Shown: positions 1-9,323, counted from the first letter of the stretch. The stretch: 64,000 bases of DNA from Paenibacillus sp. FSL H7-0737 (GCF_000758545.1 NZ_CP009279.1:5208001-5272000); one strand, 5' to 3'. The notes: generated from the sequence alone by a model not told the origin. Program-made: numbers and translations.

Positions 1-142
1 AATGGAAAACAGCGGCTTATACTTTCTGGATTACATTCGGACTCAGGAGTCGCTATTCATGAATTTCGTGCTGTTTTGGCAACTTATCGGACTAAGCGGA
101 CATACCTTGTTAATCCCGAATCCTACTCTTCTTAGAACACAG

Positions 143-191
143 CAAAAAATCCGTAAAAAGAGGCCTCGATCGAAGACTCCTTTTACGGATT
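143..191 (-). terminator. Intrinsic terminator downstream of rlmI-like gene
   Basis: An 11-bp perfect inverted repeat (AATCCGTAAAA at 148-158 and TTTTACGGATT at 181-191) is followed on the minus strand by a run of six T. It lies about 30 bases past the stop of the methyltransferase gene and would end its transcript. Confidence 0.8.
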
Positions 192-222
192 AAAATCCAT
201 TGCCTATATATGAACAGCCAGC

Positions 223-1647
223 TTATTTCTTACTCCGCACTTCAAAAATCGCAAACTTCAGATAGTGTCCTTCGTTAACGCCTAGAATCTGCGGATGGTC
301 TTTGCCTGCGGCACGCCATTCCACAAGTCTCAATACTTTACCTGCATCTTTAGCTGCGTCGGCAATCGTCTCAAGGAATAGATCCGGCTGCATGTGGTAA
401 GAACAACTTGCAGTAACCAAATATCCGCCTTCGTTCACCAGCTTCATGCCGTGTAGATTGATATCCTTGTAACCACGGCAAGCACCTGCTACTGCACTTT
501 TAGTTTTCGCAAACGCTGGAGGGTCTAGGATAACTACATCCCAAGTTTTACCTCCACCTGCTGTCATCGGCTTGGAGGTATCTGTTTTGGTTGTTTTGCC
601 TCCGGATTTAGCATTTGTAGACGCTACTGTTGATTCCATTCCGCTTGCAATCGTCGCCCGCTCCGAACGTTCCTCCAGACCTTTTACCTGATTGCGCAGG
701 TAGGCAAAAGCATCATCCACTACAAATTCCACTCGATCACTAAAGCCATTCAGCTCCACATTGACCTTGGCACTCTCTATGGCATGAGCGGAAACGTCAA
801 GGCAGGTTACTTTTTTCGCGCCATACTTGCAAGCATGCAGAGTGAAGCTACCTGTGTGCGAGAAACATTCCAGCACTGTAGCACCATCCCAATAAGGGAA
901 GGTTACGTGTTTACCACTCTTGTTTACCGGCAAAGTTTGTAATGAGCCATCTTCTGCTTCGATTTCTTGCAGCGTAATGCCACTTCGTCCACCCCAGCCC
1001 TTCATGAGTGGGGCAATGGATGCTCTATTCTCACGCTGATCAAAGAAGTAGCCTGTCTTTTGGCCCTCTTCGATATCTACTACCAGCTTAAGGCCATTCT
1101 CACTTACGGTAACATGACGTGGGCATTCCCCGTACAGCACACCTGTAGTCTGCTCCATCCCTTCCAGTTCGCGCACGCTAACATCACTGCGTTCATAAAT
1201 ACCACGCGGTGTCATAACCTGTACAAGTGCTTCAACAATCTCTGTACGGCGCTTGTCCATTCCGAGTGTAAGGAGTTGTACAACTAGAATATCCCCGAAC
1301 CGATCCACAATAAGCCCTGGCAAAAAGTCCGCCTCACCATAAACCAAACGATATGCATCTGCCCCAGGGAGGAAACGTTCTCTATGTTGCAGACAATTCG
1401 TAAACCGTTCTACGAAAAAAGCTGTATCCATGATCGCCAGTGGTCCCTGCGATACAATTCTCACCCGGATTTGCGATGCTGGATTGTAATAGCCCACGGC
1501 CAAAAACCGGCCTTGATGATTTAGGACATCTACTAATCCCCCTGCTTCTGGGTTTCCTTCAACTGATGCAACTTCACCTGCGTAGACCCATGGATGGCCC
1601 TGTTCTAATCTTTTTTTACGATTGCGTTCTAAAATAACCGATGCCAA
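223..1647 (-). CDS. Class I SAM-dependent rRNA methyltransferase, RlmI/RlmK family
   Basis: A PUA-domain-plus-Rossmann methyltransferase of the RlmI family, whose E. coli member makes m5C1962 in 23S rRNA. The N-terminus carries the family pattern NRKKRLEQGHPWVY. An SAM-binding stretch with LECFSHTGSFTLHA follows, then motif IV DPPAFAKTK and the C-terminal SCSYHM with the cysteine expected of m5C enzymes. I chose the TTG at 1647, 8 bases after a GGGAG; the TTG at 1656 is almost fused to that site. At 474 residues it is well above the roughly 396 of E. coli RlmI. The extra length sits in two insertions: one before the SAM motif (about 217-250) and a Ser/Thr/Lys/Gly-rich stretch just before DPPAF (about 325-370). 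It is divergent from the Na/Pi transporter gene. The family is sure; the target base is inferred. Confidence 0.9.
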   Translation of the reverse strand: MASVILERNRKKRLEQGHPWVYAGEVASVEGNPEAGGLVDVLNHQGRFLAVGYYNPASQIRVRIVSQGPLAIMDTAFFVERFTNCLQHRERFLPGADAYRLVYGEADFLPGLIVDRFGDILVVQLLTLGMDKRRTEIVEALVQVMTPRGIYERSDVSVRELEGMEQTTGVLYGECPRHVTVSENGLKLVVDIEEGQKTGYFFDQRENRASIAPLMKGWGGRSGITLQEIEAEDGSLQTLPVNKSGKHVTFPYWDGATVLECFSHTGSFTLHACKYGAKKVTCLDVSAHAIESAKVNVELNGFSDRVEFVVDDAFAYLRNQVKGLEERSERATIASGMESTVASTNAKSGGKTTKTDTSKPMTAGGGKTWDVVILDPPAFAKTKSAVAGACRGYKDINLHGMKLVNEGGYLVTASCSYHMQPDLFLETIADAAKDAGKVLRLVEWRAAGKDHPQILGVNEGHYLKFAIFEVRSKK

Positions 1648-1746
1648 TGACTTCAACTCCCTGTTTCTCTAAAAATGATTTTATACATGTCCTACACGTT
1701 ACTTTCATATATTGGTGTACAACCCTCGTCCAAAGGAGTATGCCCA

Positions 1747-2733
1747 ATGTTCCGTGATCTGCTTTTCCCTATTATATATGGTCTTGTCATTTTTCTGGCT
1801 GGCATGAAGCTAATGGAAACAGCGTTGTCCAAGCTTGCAGGGCCACTGTTAACTACAAGCCTGAATAAGGCAACCTCTACACCTATCAAAGGCTTGATCG
1901 CAAGCAGTGTACTGTCAGCCCTGCTTCAGAGCAGCACGGCTGTAACTGTGCTAACGATCGGTATGGTGAATGCCGGCCTGCTCACCTATGCTCGTACACT
2001 TGGCATTATCCTAGGCAGCAACATCGGCACCACTTTGACCACAGAGTTAATCGGACTTCAGATCAATTCCATGGCATCGCCACTGCTGGCTGCCTCACTG
2101 AGTCTGTGGGCCGCAGCAGTTATAGCTGGCGAGTTACCGCATACATCACGGGCAGCAGCACTATGCCGGAAAATATCAGAGCCGCTGCAATTCATCAGCC
2201 TGGCTGTATCAGGATTCGCCCTAGTCCTATGGGGAATCGCAGTCATGCAGTCCATTGGCGGGACGCTTCAGGAGAGTGGCCTATTCCTTTGGTTCCTGAA
2301 TCATGCTACCACAAGTGCCCTATGGGGACTCGCCGCTGGTGCCTGCTTAACTGCCCTGTTACATAGCAGCGCAGCAGTTATCGCCATGGCCATGGGCATT
2401 GCTGCCTCTGGTGCCATGCCACCAGAGCTCGGCATAGCCATCGTGCTCGGTGCCAACGTCGGTACCTGCGTCACGGCAGTCATCGCTTCCATCGGCGGCT
2501 CGACTTCTGGCGTCTTTGTCGCTTGGTCGCATGTTGTCCTCAATGTAAGCGGTGCGCTCCTGTTCCTACCTCTTATTGGGCCCCTACAAGCAACTGCTGC
2601 ATGGATTGGCGGAGGAGCCGCCTCACAAATCGCTCATGCACAGACTATTTTTAATGTAGTATGCTCGCTAATCGCACTGCCATTATGTTACCTGCCTGTA
2701 TGGTCAAGACTGGAGAAACGTCTTCAATCGTAA
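1747..2733 (+). CDS. Na/Pi cotransporter family protein
   Basis: An integral membrane protein of 328 residues with the duplicated Na/Pi cotransporter fold (PF02690 type). The hallmark repeats are visible as LLQSSTAVT (near residues 59-67) and LLHSSAAVI (near 204-212), each followed by a glycine-rich hydrophobic segment such as LGSNIGTT or LGANVGTC. The ATG at 1747 is chosen over the upstream ATG at 1675 because AAAGGAG lies 8 bases before it and the protein then starts directly with a membrane segment. In B. subtilis a homologue (yqeW) follows mtaB, so its presence near mtaB fits the conserved neighbourhood. It probably moves phosphate with sodium at the cell membrane; the PhoU-like C-terminal domain of longer relatives is absent. 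No clear terminator separates it from convergent ecfT. Confidence 0.88.
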   Translation: MFRDLLFPIIYGLVIFLAGMKLMETALSKLAGPLLTTSLNKATSTPIKGLIASSVLSALLQSSTAVTVLTIGMVNAGLLTYARTLGIILGSNIGTTLTTELIGLQINSMASPLLAASLSLWAAAVIAGELPHTSRAAALCRKISEPLQFISLAVSGFALVLWGIAVMQSIGGTLQESGLFLWFLNHATTSALWGLAAGACLTALLHSSAAVIAMAMGIAASGAMPPELGIAIVLGANVGTCVTAVIASIGGSTSGVFVAWSHVVLNVSGALLFLPLIGPLQATAAWIGGGAASQIAHAQTIFNVVCSLIALPLCYLPVWSRLEKRLQS

Positions 2734-2785
2734 CAATATACTGTAACGCCTGATCCCAAACTTTCCACAACTGTACTATTATACT

Positions 2786-3616
2786 TCAATCGAAAATATT
2801 ATAAAACCGCGATCCATCGTAAAAAGTGATTACCGTCGAAGATATTGCGATCAGAGCGAATAAGATTAAAGCAATATAGTCATTTCTTGAGAACGGACGA
2901 CTGCTGTACCAAGTCCGTTTTCTATTAGTTCCGAAGCCACGTAACTCCATAGCCGTACTAATATTCTCAATTCGCTCAATGCTAGTCAGAATCAAGGGCA
3001 TTAGAATCGAAATGATATTTTTAAGCCGCTTAGGCAGCTTTTCTTTTCGAGAGATGTCTATTCCCCGTGCCTGAGCAGAGAATGATATATTCTCATAATC
3101 TCTTTGGATATCCGGAATGTACCGCAGCGCAAGCGATACAGAATATGCAATTTTATAATTCACACCAATCCGGTTTAAAGACGCTGCGAATTCACTAGGA
3201 TTTGTCGTTAGAAGGAACAACAGTGCCATGGGAATGACTACTGCATACTTAAGGGCAATATTTAATTGGTAGAATAGCTGCTCATATGTAACGGTATACC
3301 GACCTACAAGATGAACAATATCATGACGTGAACCGTAAACCTTTACACCTTCCAAAGGAGAAAAAATAAAGATAGCTATATGATTAAGCACAAAGAAGAT
3401 CAGGATAAAATATAATACGAAAGCATAATCCTGAAATTGAACTTTAGAGACTCTAAAGGCAATCAAACTAAATAATAACATCACTATTAGACATCTTGTA
3501 TCATATGTAATCATCCCTGTCACAGACCACACTATAAATAAAATCAGCTTAGTAGCGCCTGTAAGACGGTGAATAGGTGAATCTTGCTTCGTAAAAGTTA
3601 ACATTGTGGCCTTCAT
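2786..3616 (-). CDS. ecfT: ECF transporter transmembrane component EcfT
   Basis: The 276-residue membrane scaffold of an energy-coupling factor transporter, which links two ATPase domains to a substrate-binding S component. It has about five or six hydrophobic segments. The two cytoplasmic coupling motifs are AQARG (about residue 184) and MELRGFG (about residue 224), which insert into the ATPase grooves. Its ATG overlaps the stop of the preceding double-ATPase gene as ATGA, indicating translational coupling. The overall pattern resembles YkoC/CbiQ. Substrate specificity cannot come from this subunit. Confidence 0.9.
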   Translation of the reverse strand: MKATMLTFTKQDSPIHRLTGATKLILFIVWSVTGMITYDTRCLIVMLLFSLIAFRVSKVQFQDYAFVLYFILIFFVLNHIAIFIFSPLEGVKVYGSRHDIVHLVGRYTVTYEQLFYQLNIALKYAVVIPMALLFLLTTNPSEFAASLNRIGVNYKIAYSVSLALRYIPDIQRDYENISFSAQARGIDISRKEKLPKRLKNIISILMPLILTSIERIENISTAMELRGFGTNRKRTWYSSRPFSRNDYIALILFALIAISSTVITFYDGSRFYNIFD

Positions 3617-5319
3617 CCGCCCCGGCTCCTCCTGTCGTATGCAATAAATCTTCTTACGAACTCTTCTGGCTGATCCAATTGGACCCTCATAGCCAATGTA
3701 AATAGTGAGGTCTCTTTCAAATTAGCATTCCTCACTACTTCTATATTGGTTAATACTCGCTCAGGGCTATCATCAGCAAGCTTAACACCATCAGACAACA
3801 CTACAGCTCTATCGGCATACTCCAGCATAAGATGCATATCATGGGTAATCATAATGACCGTCATTCCCTGTTCCCGAAGCGTCAAAAGAAATTCCATCAT
3901 TTCGTTGTAGTGCCTATAATCCTGTGCTGCAGTCGGCTCATCTAATATGATCACTTCCGGCTCCAGGATCATAATAGAAGCAATAGTCACACGTTTCTTC
4001 TGACCGTAGCTGAGCGCAGAGATGGGCCAGCTACGAAAAGCGTATAGACCGCATATTTTCAAAACATGATGCACTCGCTCACGAATAATCTCCTCGGACA
4101 CCCCTCGTAATTTAAGGCCTAGCGCAACCTCATCATATAAAAGCGTCTTAGAAATCATATGATTAGGATTCTGCATCACGAAACCGATCCGCTCTGCCCG
4201 CTCCTTAATCGTATCCTTGGCAATATCCCTTCCGTTCATCAATATCGAACCGGAAGTGGGCATATAAAAGCCACAGATAAGCTTAGATACCGTGGATTTC
4301 CCAGCACCATTTCTCCCAGCTATACAGACCATTTCTCCTTTATGAATAAGAAGGTTAAGTTTATGAAGTACTGGTCTGCTCTTCTCATAACCGAATGAAA
4401 CATCATGTAACTCAAGGATAGGTAGACTCTCACGTTTATCCTGCTGCGAATTATTATTATCATACCAGTACTCAAGCTTGCTGGAGCAAGAGTCCAGCCG
4501 AATTTCATCTATATGCTGTGGATTCATATCTGATGCAATCGTACATCCTGCATACTTTAAAGCCGTTAAATAGAGAGGTTCCCGAATACCTACTTCTGAA
4601 AGTAAGCGAGTGCTTAATAGCTCAGCGGCTGGCATATCCGCCGCAATGCGTCCGTCATGGATCACAATAATGCGGTCCACCGCACGGTGAAGTACTTCCT
4701 CGAGCCTGTGCTCGATAATAATAACCGTTTTACCGGTCTCTTTTTGCACTCGGTCAATAAGCTCAATCGCTTTTGTGCCAGTATATGGATCTAAGTTTGC
4801 CAAAGGCTCATCAAACAACAGGATGTCCACATCACCAACCAGAACACCAGCTAAGGTCGTTTTTTGCTTCTGACCGCCTGACAATTCCTGAGGTGACGCT
4901 CCCAAATATTCGTGGATATCCACGGCTGTTGCCGCAGCCACTACCTTTTCTATCATTTCGGCCTGTTGAACCGCGTGATTCTCCAGACTGAAGGCGATGT
5001 CCTCTCCAACCGTTAATCCAACAAATTGTCCGTCCGGGTCCTGCAATACAGTCCCTACCTGATCCGACAATGCTGCAATACTAAGTTCTTTCTGCTCCAG
5101 ACCCTTAATTTGCAATGACCCAGACATTTCACCTTTATAGGCAAAAGGGATGAGTCCGTTTATACAATGAGCCAGTGTACTTTTTCCAGAACCAGAGGGT
5201 CCCACAATAAGTACCTTCTCCCCTTCGGCAATCGTTAAGTTGATATCTGTGAGTGTAGGCTCCTGCTGTGCTCGATATTGAAAACTAAAATCCTTAAATT
5301 CAATCACTGCTTTTTTCAT
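3613..5319 (-). CDS. ECF transporter ATPase, two fused ABC domains (EcfA-EcfA')
   Basis: A 568-residue tandem ABC ATPase of the YkoD type, supplying both nucleotide-binding sites of an ECF vitamin transporter in one chain. The first domain has Walker A GPSGSGKST (40-48), signature LSGGQ (146-150) and Walker B DILLFDEP (165-172). The second has GRNGAGKST (335-343), signature LSYGQ (436-440) and VIILDEP (456-462). The second signature carries Tyr in place of the usual first Gly, so the two sites are not equivalent. A polar linker (about 278-298, with DNNNSQQDK) joins the halves. It overlaps ecfT by four bases. The S-component gene lies just upstream, separated by a terminator-like hairpin. Function is secure at the level of ECF energising module. 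Confidence 0.92.
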   Translation of the reverse strand: MKKAVIEFKDFSFQYRAQQEPTLTDINLTIAEGEKVLIVGPSGSGKSTLAHCINGLIPFAYKGEMSGSLQIKGLEQKELSIAALSDQVGTVLQDPDGQFVGLTVGEDIAFSLENHAVQQAEMIEKVVAAATAVDIHEYLGASPQELSGGQKQKTTLAGVLVGDVDILLFDEPLANLDPYTGTKAIELIDRVQKETGKTVIIIEHRLEEVLHRAVDRIIVIHDGRIAADMPAAELLSTRLLSEVGIREPLYLTALKYAGCTIASDMNPQHIDEIRLDSCSSKLEYWYDNNNSQQDKRESLPILELHDVSFGYEKSRPVLHKLNLLIHKGEMVCIAGRNGAGKSTVSKLICGFYMPTSGSILMNGRDIAKDTIKERAERIGFVMQNPNHMISKTLLYDEVALGLKLRGVSEEIIRERVHHVLKICGLYAFRSWPISALSYGQKKRVTIASIMILEPEVIILDEPTAAQDYRHYNEMMEFLLTLREQGMTVIMITHDMHLMLEYADRAVVLSDGVKLADDSPERVLTNIEVVRNANLKETSLFTLAMRVQLDQPEEFVRRFIAYDRRSRGG

Positions 5320-5381
5320 CCTTGACCTTCCTCTTAGCTTCGTTTGAAGAATTTCACTTCCATTATATGTTTTACAGCCAT

Positions 5382-5412
5382 AAAAAAGCCGGTGATCTCC
5401 ACCGGCTTTTGG
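5382..5412 (-). terminator. Terminator or attenuator between ecfS and ecfA
   Basis: AAAGCCGGTG and CACCGGCTTT form a perfect stem around a short GAGAT loop, with T-rich tails. It sits inside the transporter gene cluster, between the S-component stop and the ATPase start, so it may lower expression of the shared ATPase/EcfT module relative to the S component. Confidence 0.75.
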
Positions 5413-5429
5413 TTTGGATTATATGCTAC

Positions 5430-5990
5430 TCAGGCTTCTCTGGTCAAGCTGCCTTGCTTCGTTCTTGTCTTTGCATATGCAATTGCGAGTAGTGAGCCAA
5501 TCACTGCTACAGTGACGATATTGGATGCTCCGGCGATAAGTCCTTGTGTGAATACTTTATTCGCTGGTTCTGCATAGATTAGAATATCCAGTACAGGTGC
5601 TACTAAGAACCAGGCGATTGCGTTTGCTACAATCTGGGCCAGATTAAAACGAATCAGTTCCTTTCGTCCGAATTCCCCGTCATGAATCCCAATTCTAGCC
5701 ACAAGCAGACCAACAACGAGCCCAACAATTCCAGAAGCGATCACCCAACTGAACCAAGGGGAACCATAAAAAATCGCATCCTTCAGTGTATGTCCGATCA
5801 GGCCAATGAGTAATCCGGCAAACGGACCGTACAACAGTGCGAACAATGCCAGTAAAGCGTATGTAGTCTCAATGTTAGTGTTTGGAATTCCGGATGGAAT
5901 CGAACCGAACCTGCCCAAAATAACGAATAAAGCAGAACCGATACCAATCGCAACAATCGTCTTAATCGATAACACCTTTTGTTTTGCCAT
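5430..5990 (-). CDS. ECF transporter S component (UPF0397 / ECF-riboflavin-type family)
   Basis: A 186-residue protein made almost entirely of about six membrane helices, with the early motif SALFVILGRFGSIPSG followed by NIETTYALLALFALLYGP. This pattern matches the UPF0397/PF07155 group of substrate-binding S components, often labelled riboflavin-type without proof. Linkage to ecfA and ecfT supports a dedicated transporter. The substrate is unknown: no riboswitch is visible in the short leader, so neither thiamine, riboflavin nor cobalamin can be argued from regulation. Start choice is supported by GGGGGAG just before the ATG. Confidence 0.85.
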   Translation of the reverse strand: MAKQKVLSIKTIVAIGIGSALFVILGRFGSIPSGIPNTNIETTYALLALFALLYGPFAGLLIGLIGHTLKDAIFYGSPWFSWVIASGIVGLVVGLLVARIGIHDGEFGRKELIRFNLAQIVANAIAWFLVAPVLDILIYAEPANKVFTQGLIAGASNIVTVAVIGSLLAIAYAKTRTKQGSLTREA

Positions 5991-6029
5991 ATTTTCATCT
6001 CCCCCAACGCTTCTCTTTTATTTTATGTA

Positions 6030-6058
6030 ATTATACATCGGAATAGTCGGAATTAATA
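6030..6058 (-). promoter_or_regulatory. Probable promoter of ecfS
   Basis: A perfect TATAAT (6030-6035 on the minus strand) preceded by TG forms an extended -10 box, with a weak -35 near 6053-6058. It lies about 40 bases before the S-component start, between the upstream gene's terminator and ecfS. Confidence 0.5.
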
Positions 6059-6068
6059 TAGATTAAAA

Positions 6069-6109
6069 TAAAAAAATCTGCAAAGCAACATTAATGTTGG
6101 CTTTGCAGA
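6069..6109 (-). terminator. Terminator of the BIG2-domain gene
   Basis: CTGCAAAGC and GCTTTGCAG flank an inner palindrome AACATTAATGTT, followed by seven T on the minus strand. It lies 40 bases past the stop of the immunoglobulin-like repeat protein. Confidence 0.85.
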
Positions 6110-6148
6110 CCCAGACCACTTATAGAGTTATTATATGATTTGCTTTAT

Positions 6149-8377
6149 CTATTTCACAGTAACGGTTACCGTCACTGTCTTGGTGCCAATCTTTCCTTTA
6201 ATGGATGCCGTTCCTTTGCTCACAGCTACAATCTGGCCGCTAGCAGATACTCTAGCTACAGAAGGCTTAGAGCTAGTCCACGCCGCACTTCCAGTAACAA
6301 TAGCGGTCTTCCCCGTATCATACTGCGCAATCACAACTGCATTCTGAACAGCTCCCGGAGCCATCTTCAGTCTATTCTCGTTGACAGTCAACTTCATTAG
6401 CTTAGGAACTACATTAATTTTGACACTAGCAGCGAGCCCTTGGTAAGAACCTGATAACGTCGCAGTTCCTTCTGTTATGGCTTTAACAGATGTACTTTTA
6501 ACCGTGGCAACTGCTTCATTCGAAGACTCCCAATTCATGCTGCTGGAGATATTCCCCGTCTTACCATTAGAGTAGTAAGCCGTTACCTTTATGGATTTAG
6601 AACCTTTAATATTCAATTCAATCGCATTCGGTTCTACAACAATCTTAGTAACCTTTTGTTCAATAGTAACCGGGATACTAATAGTCTTATTAGCGTAGGT
6701 TCCCTTTAAAGTAGCAGAACCCTTCACCAGTCCTTTGATTACCTTGCCGGAAGAGGTTGTCTTGATAATTGCATTCGTACCGGTAATCTCCCATTCCATA
6801 GTACCTGTAGCATCGAGTTCATTCCCATTTTCCATCACAGCTTTGACTTCAGGAACAGCCTTCTCTTCACCAGTAACAATCACAACGTTTTCCTCTGGTC
6901 CGAGCAGGATATGAACCTTATCTTTAACTGTAACACTCACTACAACACTTTTTTCCCGGATAGCCGCTTTGGAGGAGGTAGGATTCTCTGATTTTATTTT
7001 GCCGACAATATTAACAGTACCAGCCTTTTCAGCAACGAGCTTGCCATCTTTGATGGTGGCGATCTCATCGTTGGCAGAAGTCCACTCGATTTCTTGACTG
7101 AGATCCAGCTTCGTTCCATCTAGCTTGGTTCCGTTGACCTTTGGCAAACTAACGGAATCCTCTGTGTACATGTCCAGTTCCTTTTTATCAGCTTCCAACT
7201 CAGTAATCGTAGGGTATACCGTCAACTTAAAGCTTTTACTAATCCCTCTGTATTCTGCTTTAATAACCGATGTTCCCACTGCTTTTGCGGTGATCGCTGC
7301 AGCATCAGTACCCGCAGTAACCGTCGCCGCGAGTTGGTTGTCCGAACTCCATACTGCACTACTGGATACATTCGGAGTGGAATTCGCAGCATCTCTAACT
7401 TCTGCTTTAACGTTCAAGCTCTCACCCATAAACAAGAATTGATCGCCTGATGGAGTAAGCAATAATGCCTCGTAAGGAGCACGTACATATACATCCACAG
7501 TTTGTGTAATCCCCAGATAAGATACTGTAATTACAGCTTTTCCTGCGGACAGTACTTTGATTTCTCCCTTGTCTACAGTAGCGACACTTGTATTAGAAGA
7601 AGACCATTCCGCTTTCTCTGAAATATCATTTGCGGTCGTCTTTGTAGTCTCTTTGGTAAACGCAGCTACTTTCACCGGATTATCGCCAACGAGCATTTCA
7701 ATTTCCTTAATTACGATGCCCTTATCATTTTTAAGCTCAATTTCAGAATAAGGCAATTTGACTACAGCTTTAAAGGTTGCTGTTAGATCCTTGTATTTGG
7801 CAGTAATGGTTGAGGTACCTTCACCCGCCAGTGTGATTTTACCTTCTGCAATCGTCAATACGCTTGTATTGGAGCTGCTCCAAGTGGTATCAGCCGTTAC
7901 ATCCTTGGCAGAAGTTGCTGTTTCGCCACCAATCGCATTGGCTTTGACCAACAGTTTATCCTCTTCGTCACCCAATTTGTAGTTCCCTTCGGAGCTATAT
8001 TCGAGCTTCAATTCTTTGATCGGATGTGAAACCTCTACTTCTATAGTAGCGAGTGCATGATTATAAGTAGCTGTAATAATAGCCTTTCCGCTATCTATTG
8101 GAGTCAATAAGCCATTTACTACTTTTACAGCGTTAGTGTTAGAAGAATTCCATACCACTGCACCAGTCACATCTCTTTTGGAGGAGGACCCTTCCACATT
8201 CGCATATACCTTCAGTTGCTTTGGCGTTTGTCCAACCGTAAGCTGCACTTTGGCAGAGCTTTCAAACTCAATCGAGTTGATATCGCCGGCAGCTGCAAAG
8301 ACACTTACCGGAAAAACCGCAGTAGCTAACAATATCATGATGAGGAGCATTTTCGTCATTTTCCTGTACACAGTCAT
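6149..8377 (-). CDS. Secreted protein with about eight BIG2 (bacterial Ig-like) domains
   Basis: A 742-residue exported protein. Residues 1-29 are a signal peptide with a hydrophobic core and a VFA-A cleavage site. The rest is about eight repeats of 80-90 residues, each with the BIG2 signature: a W(S/T)SSN turn, a buried ATV or ATI strand, then G-x-A-x-I-x-A-x-Y. Examples are VVWNSSNTNAVKVV, TTWSSSNTSVLTI, AEWSSSNTSVATV and AAWTSSKPSVARV. No catalytic domain, SLH domain, LPXTG or lipobox is present, so it is either released or held to the wall through the Ig-like domains alone. BIG2 domains are typical of surface adhesins and of spacers in cell-wall enzymes. It has its own terminator and stands alone. 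The domain call is firm; the biological role is not known. Confidence 0.85.
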   Translation of the reverse strand: MTVYRKMTKMLLIMILLATAVFPVSVFAAAGDINSIEFESSAKVQLTVGQTPKQLKVYANVEGSSSKRDVTGAVVWNSSNTNAVKVVNGLLTPIDSGKAIITATYNHALATIEVEVSHPIKELKLEYSSEGNYKLGDEEDKLLVKANAIGGETATSAKDVTADTTWSSSNTSVLTIAEGKITLAGEGTSTITAKYKDLTATFKAVVKLPYSEIELKNDKGIVIKEIEMLVGDNPVKVAAFTKETTKTTANDISEKAEWSSSNTSVATVDKGEIKVLSAGKAVITVSYLGITQTVDVYVRAPYEALLLTPSGDQFLFMGESLNVKAEVRDAANSTPNVSSSAVWSSDNQLAATVTAGTDAAAITAKAVGTSVIKAEYRGISKSFKLTVYPTITELEADKKELDMYTEDSVSLPKVNGTKLDGTKLDLSQEIEWTSANDEIATIKDGKLVAEKAGTVNIVGKIKSENPTSSKAAIREKSVVVSVTVKDKVHILLGPEENVVIVTGEEKAVPEVKAVMENGNELDATGTMEWEITGTNAIIKTTSSGKVIKGLVKGSATLKGTYANKTISIPVTIEQKVTKIVVEPNAIELNIKGSKSIKVTAYYSNGKTGNISSSMNWESSNEAVATVKSTSVKAITEGTATLSGSYQGLAASVKINVVPKLMKLTVNENRLKMAPGAVQNAVVIAQYDTGKTAIVTGSAAWTSSKPSVARVSASGQIVAVSKGTASIKGKIGTKTVTVTVTVK

Positions 8378-8522
8378 TTGTTCTCTCCCTTAGGTTATAA
8401 TGTCGTTTGGTGGTTTATCCCCACACTCTTTTACTTATATCGACAATTGTACACCAAGTGTTTACCCTATAACTCCATAAAGCCAAATTCAGGACTTTCA
8501 GACTAGATAATCAGGTGATAGG

Positions 8523-8551
8523 TTGATCAATATATTAGGAAGTAATATGCT
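8523..8551 (+). promoter_or_regulatory. Probable promoter of azlCD
   Basis: TTGATC (8523-8528) and TATGCT (8546-8551) are separated by exactly 17 bases, about 35 bases before the azlC start. This is a reasonable sigma-A match. Confidence 0.5.
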
Positions 8552-8585
8552 AGCTACTACATTCTTTTTTTGAACCAAGGGGGCT

Positions 8586-9323
8586 ATGATGAGTATAGAG
8601 AACTTTCAACTAGAGACAATCCCTACTCCAAAAGAGGAGGATAGCTTCCTTAAAGGGGTAAAAGATTGCATTCCAACACTACTAGGTTATTTGAGCATTG
8701 GACTTGCAGCAGGTGTTGTTCAAAAGACAGCCGGACTAAGCATTGCTGAGATTGCCTTGATCAGTCTGATGCTTTATGCCGGTTCAGCACAGTTTATAGC
8801 TGCTGGAATGATAGCTGTAAGCAGCTCACCTGTTGCTATCGTCGTTACGATTTTTATCGTGAATCTTCGTCATATTTTGCTTAGTGCAGCTCTGTCACCT
8901 TATTTCCGGCATCTTACCCCACTGAGAAACATGCTGGTTGGAACCCTGCTGACAGATGAGACCTTTGGAGTTGCTATTAATCAAACAGTGAATAAGCAAC
9001 AAATCAGTGAAAAATGGATGCATGGCCTTAATCTCACTGCCTATTTAAATTGGTTTATTGCGAATATAGCAGGAGCTTTTTTGGCACAGTGGATTTCTGA
9101 TCCAGATCAATTCGGTCTACAGTTTGCTTTACCTGCCATGTTCATTGGCATCCTTGTTATTTCCATGATTGATCGTAATAAAATAAAACTTGATTTAGTT
9201 GTCGCAATCCTAGCAGTAATCATCGCTGTAGCTAGCTCCTTCGTATTCTCCGGTAGTGTGGGTGTCATTATTGCAACGGTCATTGCGTCAACAGTAGGGA
9301 TGGTGTTTGAAAAATGGAAGTGA
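8586..9323 (+). CDS. azlC: AzlC family branched-chain amino acid exporter, large subunit
   Basis: A 245-residue membrane protein of the AzlC/YgaZ family, the large subunit of a two-part exporter for branched-chain amino acids or their analogues. Visible family patterns are the N-terminal DCIPTLLGYLSIGLAAGVV, then LMLYAGSAQFIAAGM and NLRHILLSAALSPYF. Two consecutive ATGs are possible; the second (8589) is better spaced from the AAGGGGG site. The small subunit azlD follows with a 10-base overlap, which implies coupled translation. No Lrp-type regulator is nearby. Confidence 0.92.
   Translation: MMSIENFQLETIPTPKEEDSFLKGVKDCIPTLLGYLSIGLAAGVVQKTAGLSIAEIALISLMLYAGSAQFIAAGMIAVSSSPVAIVVTIFIVNLRHILLSAALSPYFRHLTPLRNMLVGTLLTDETFGVAINQTVNKQQISEKWMHGLNLTAYLNWFIANIAGAFLAQWISDPDQFGLQFALPAMFIGILVISMIDRNKIKLDLVVAILAVIIAVASSFVFSGSVGVIIATVIASTVGMVFEKWK

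Noticed and set aside
2..193. A 63-codon ORF at the left edge
   Set aside because: It runs through the terminator hairpin of the rlmI-like gene and lacks a recognisable domain.
5991..6068. A vitamin riboswitch before the ECF S component
   Set aside because: The leader is too short and shows none of the conserved thi, FMN or cobalamin box sequences.
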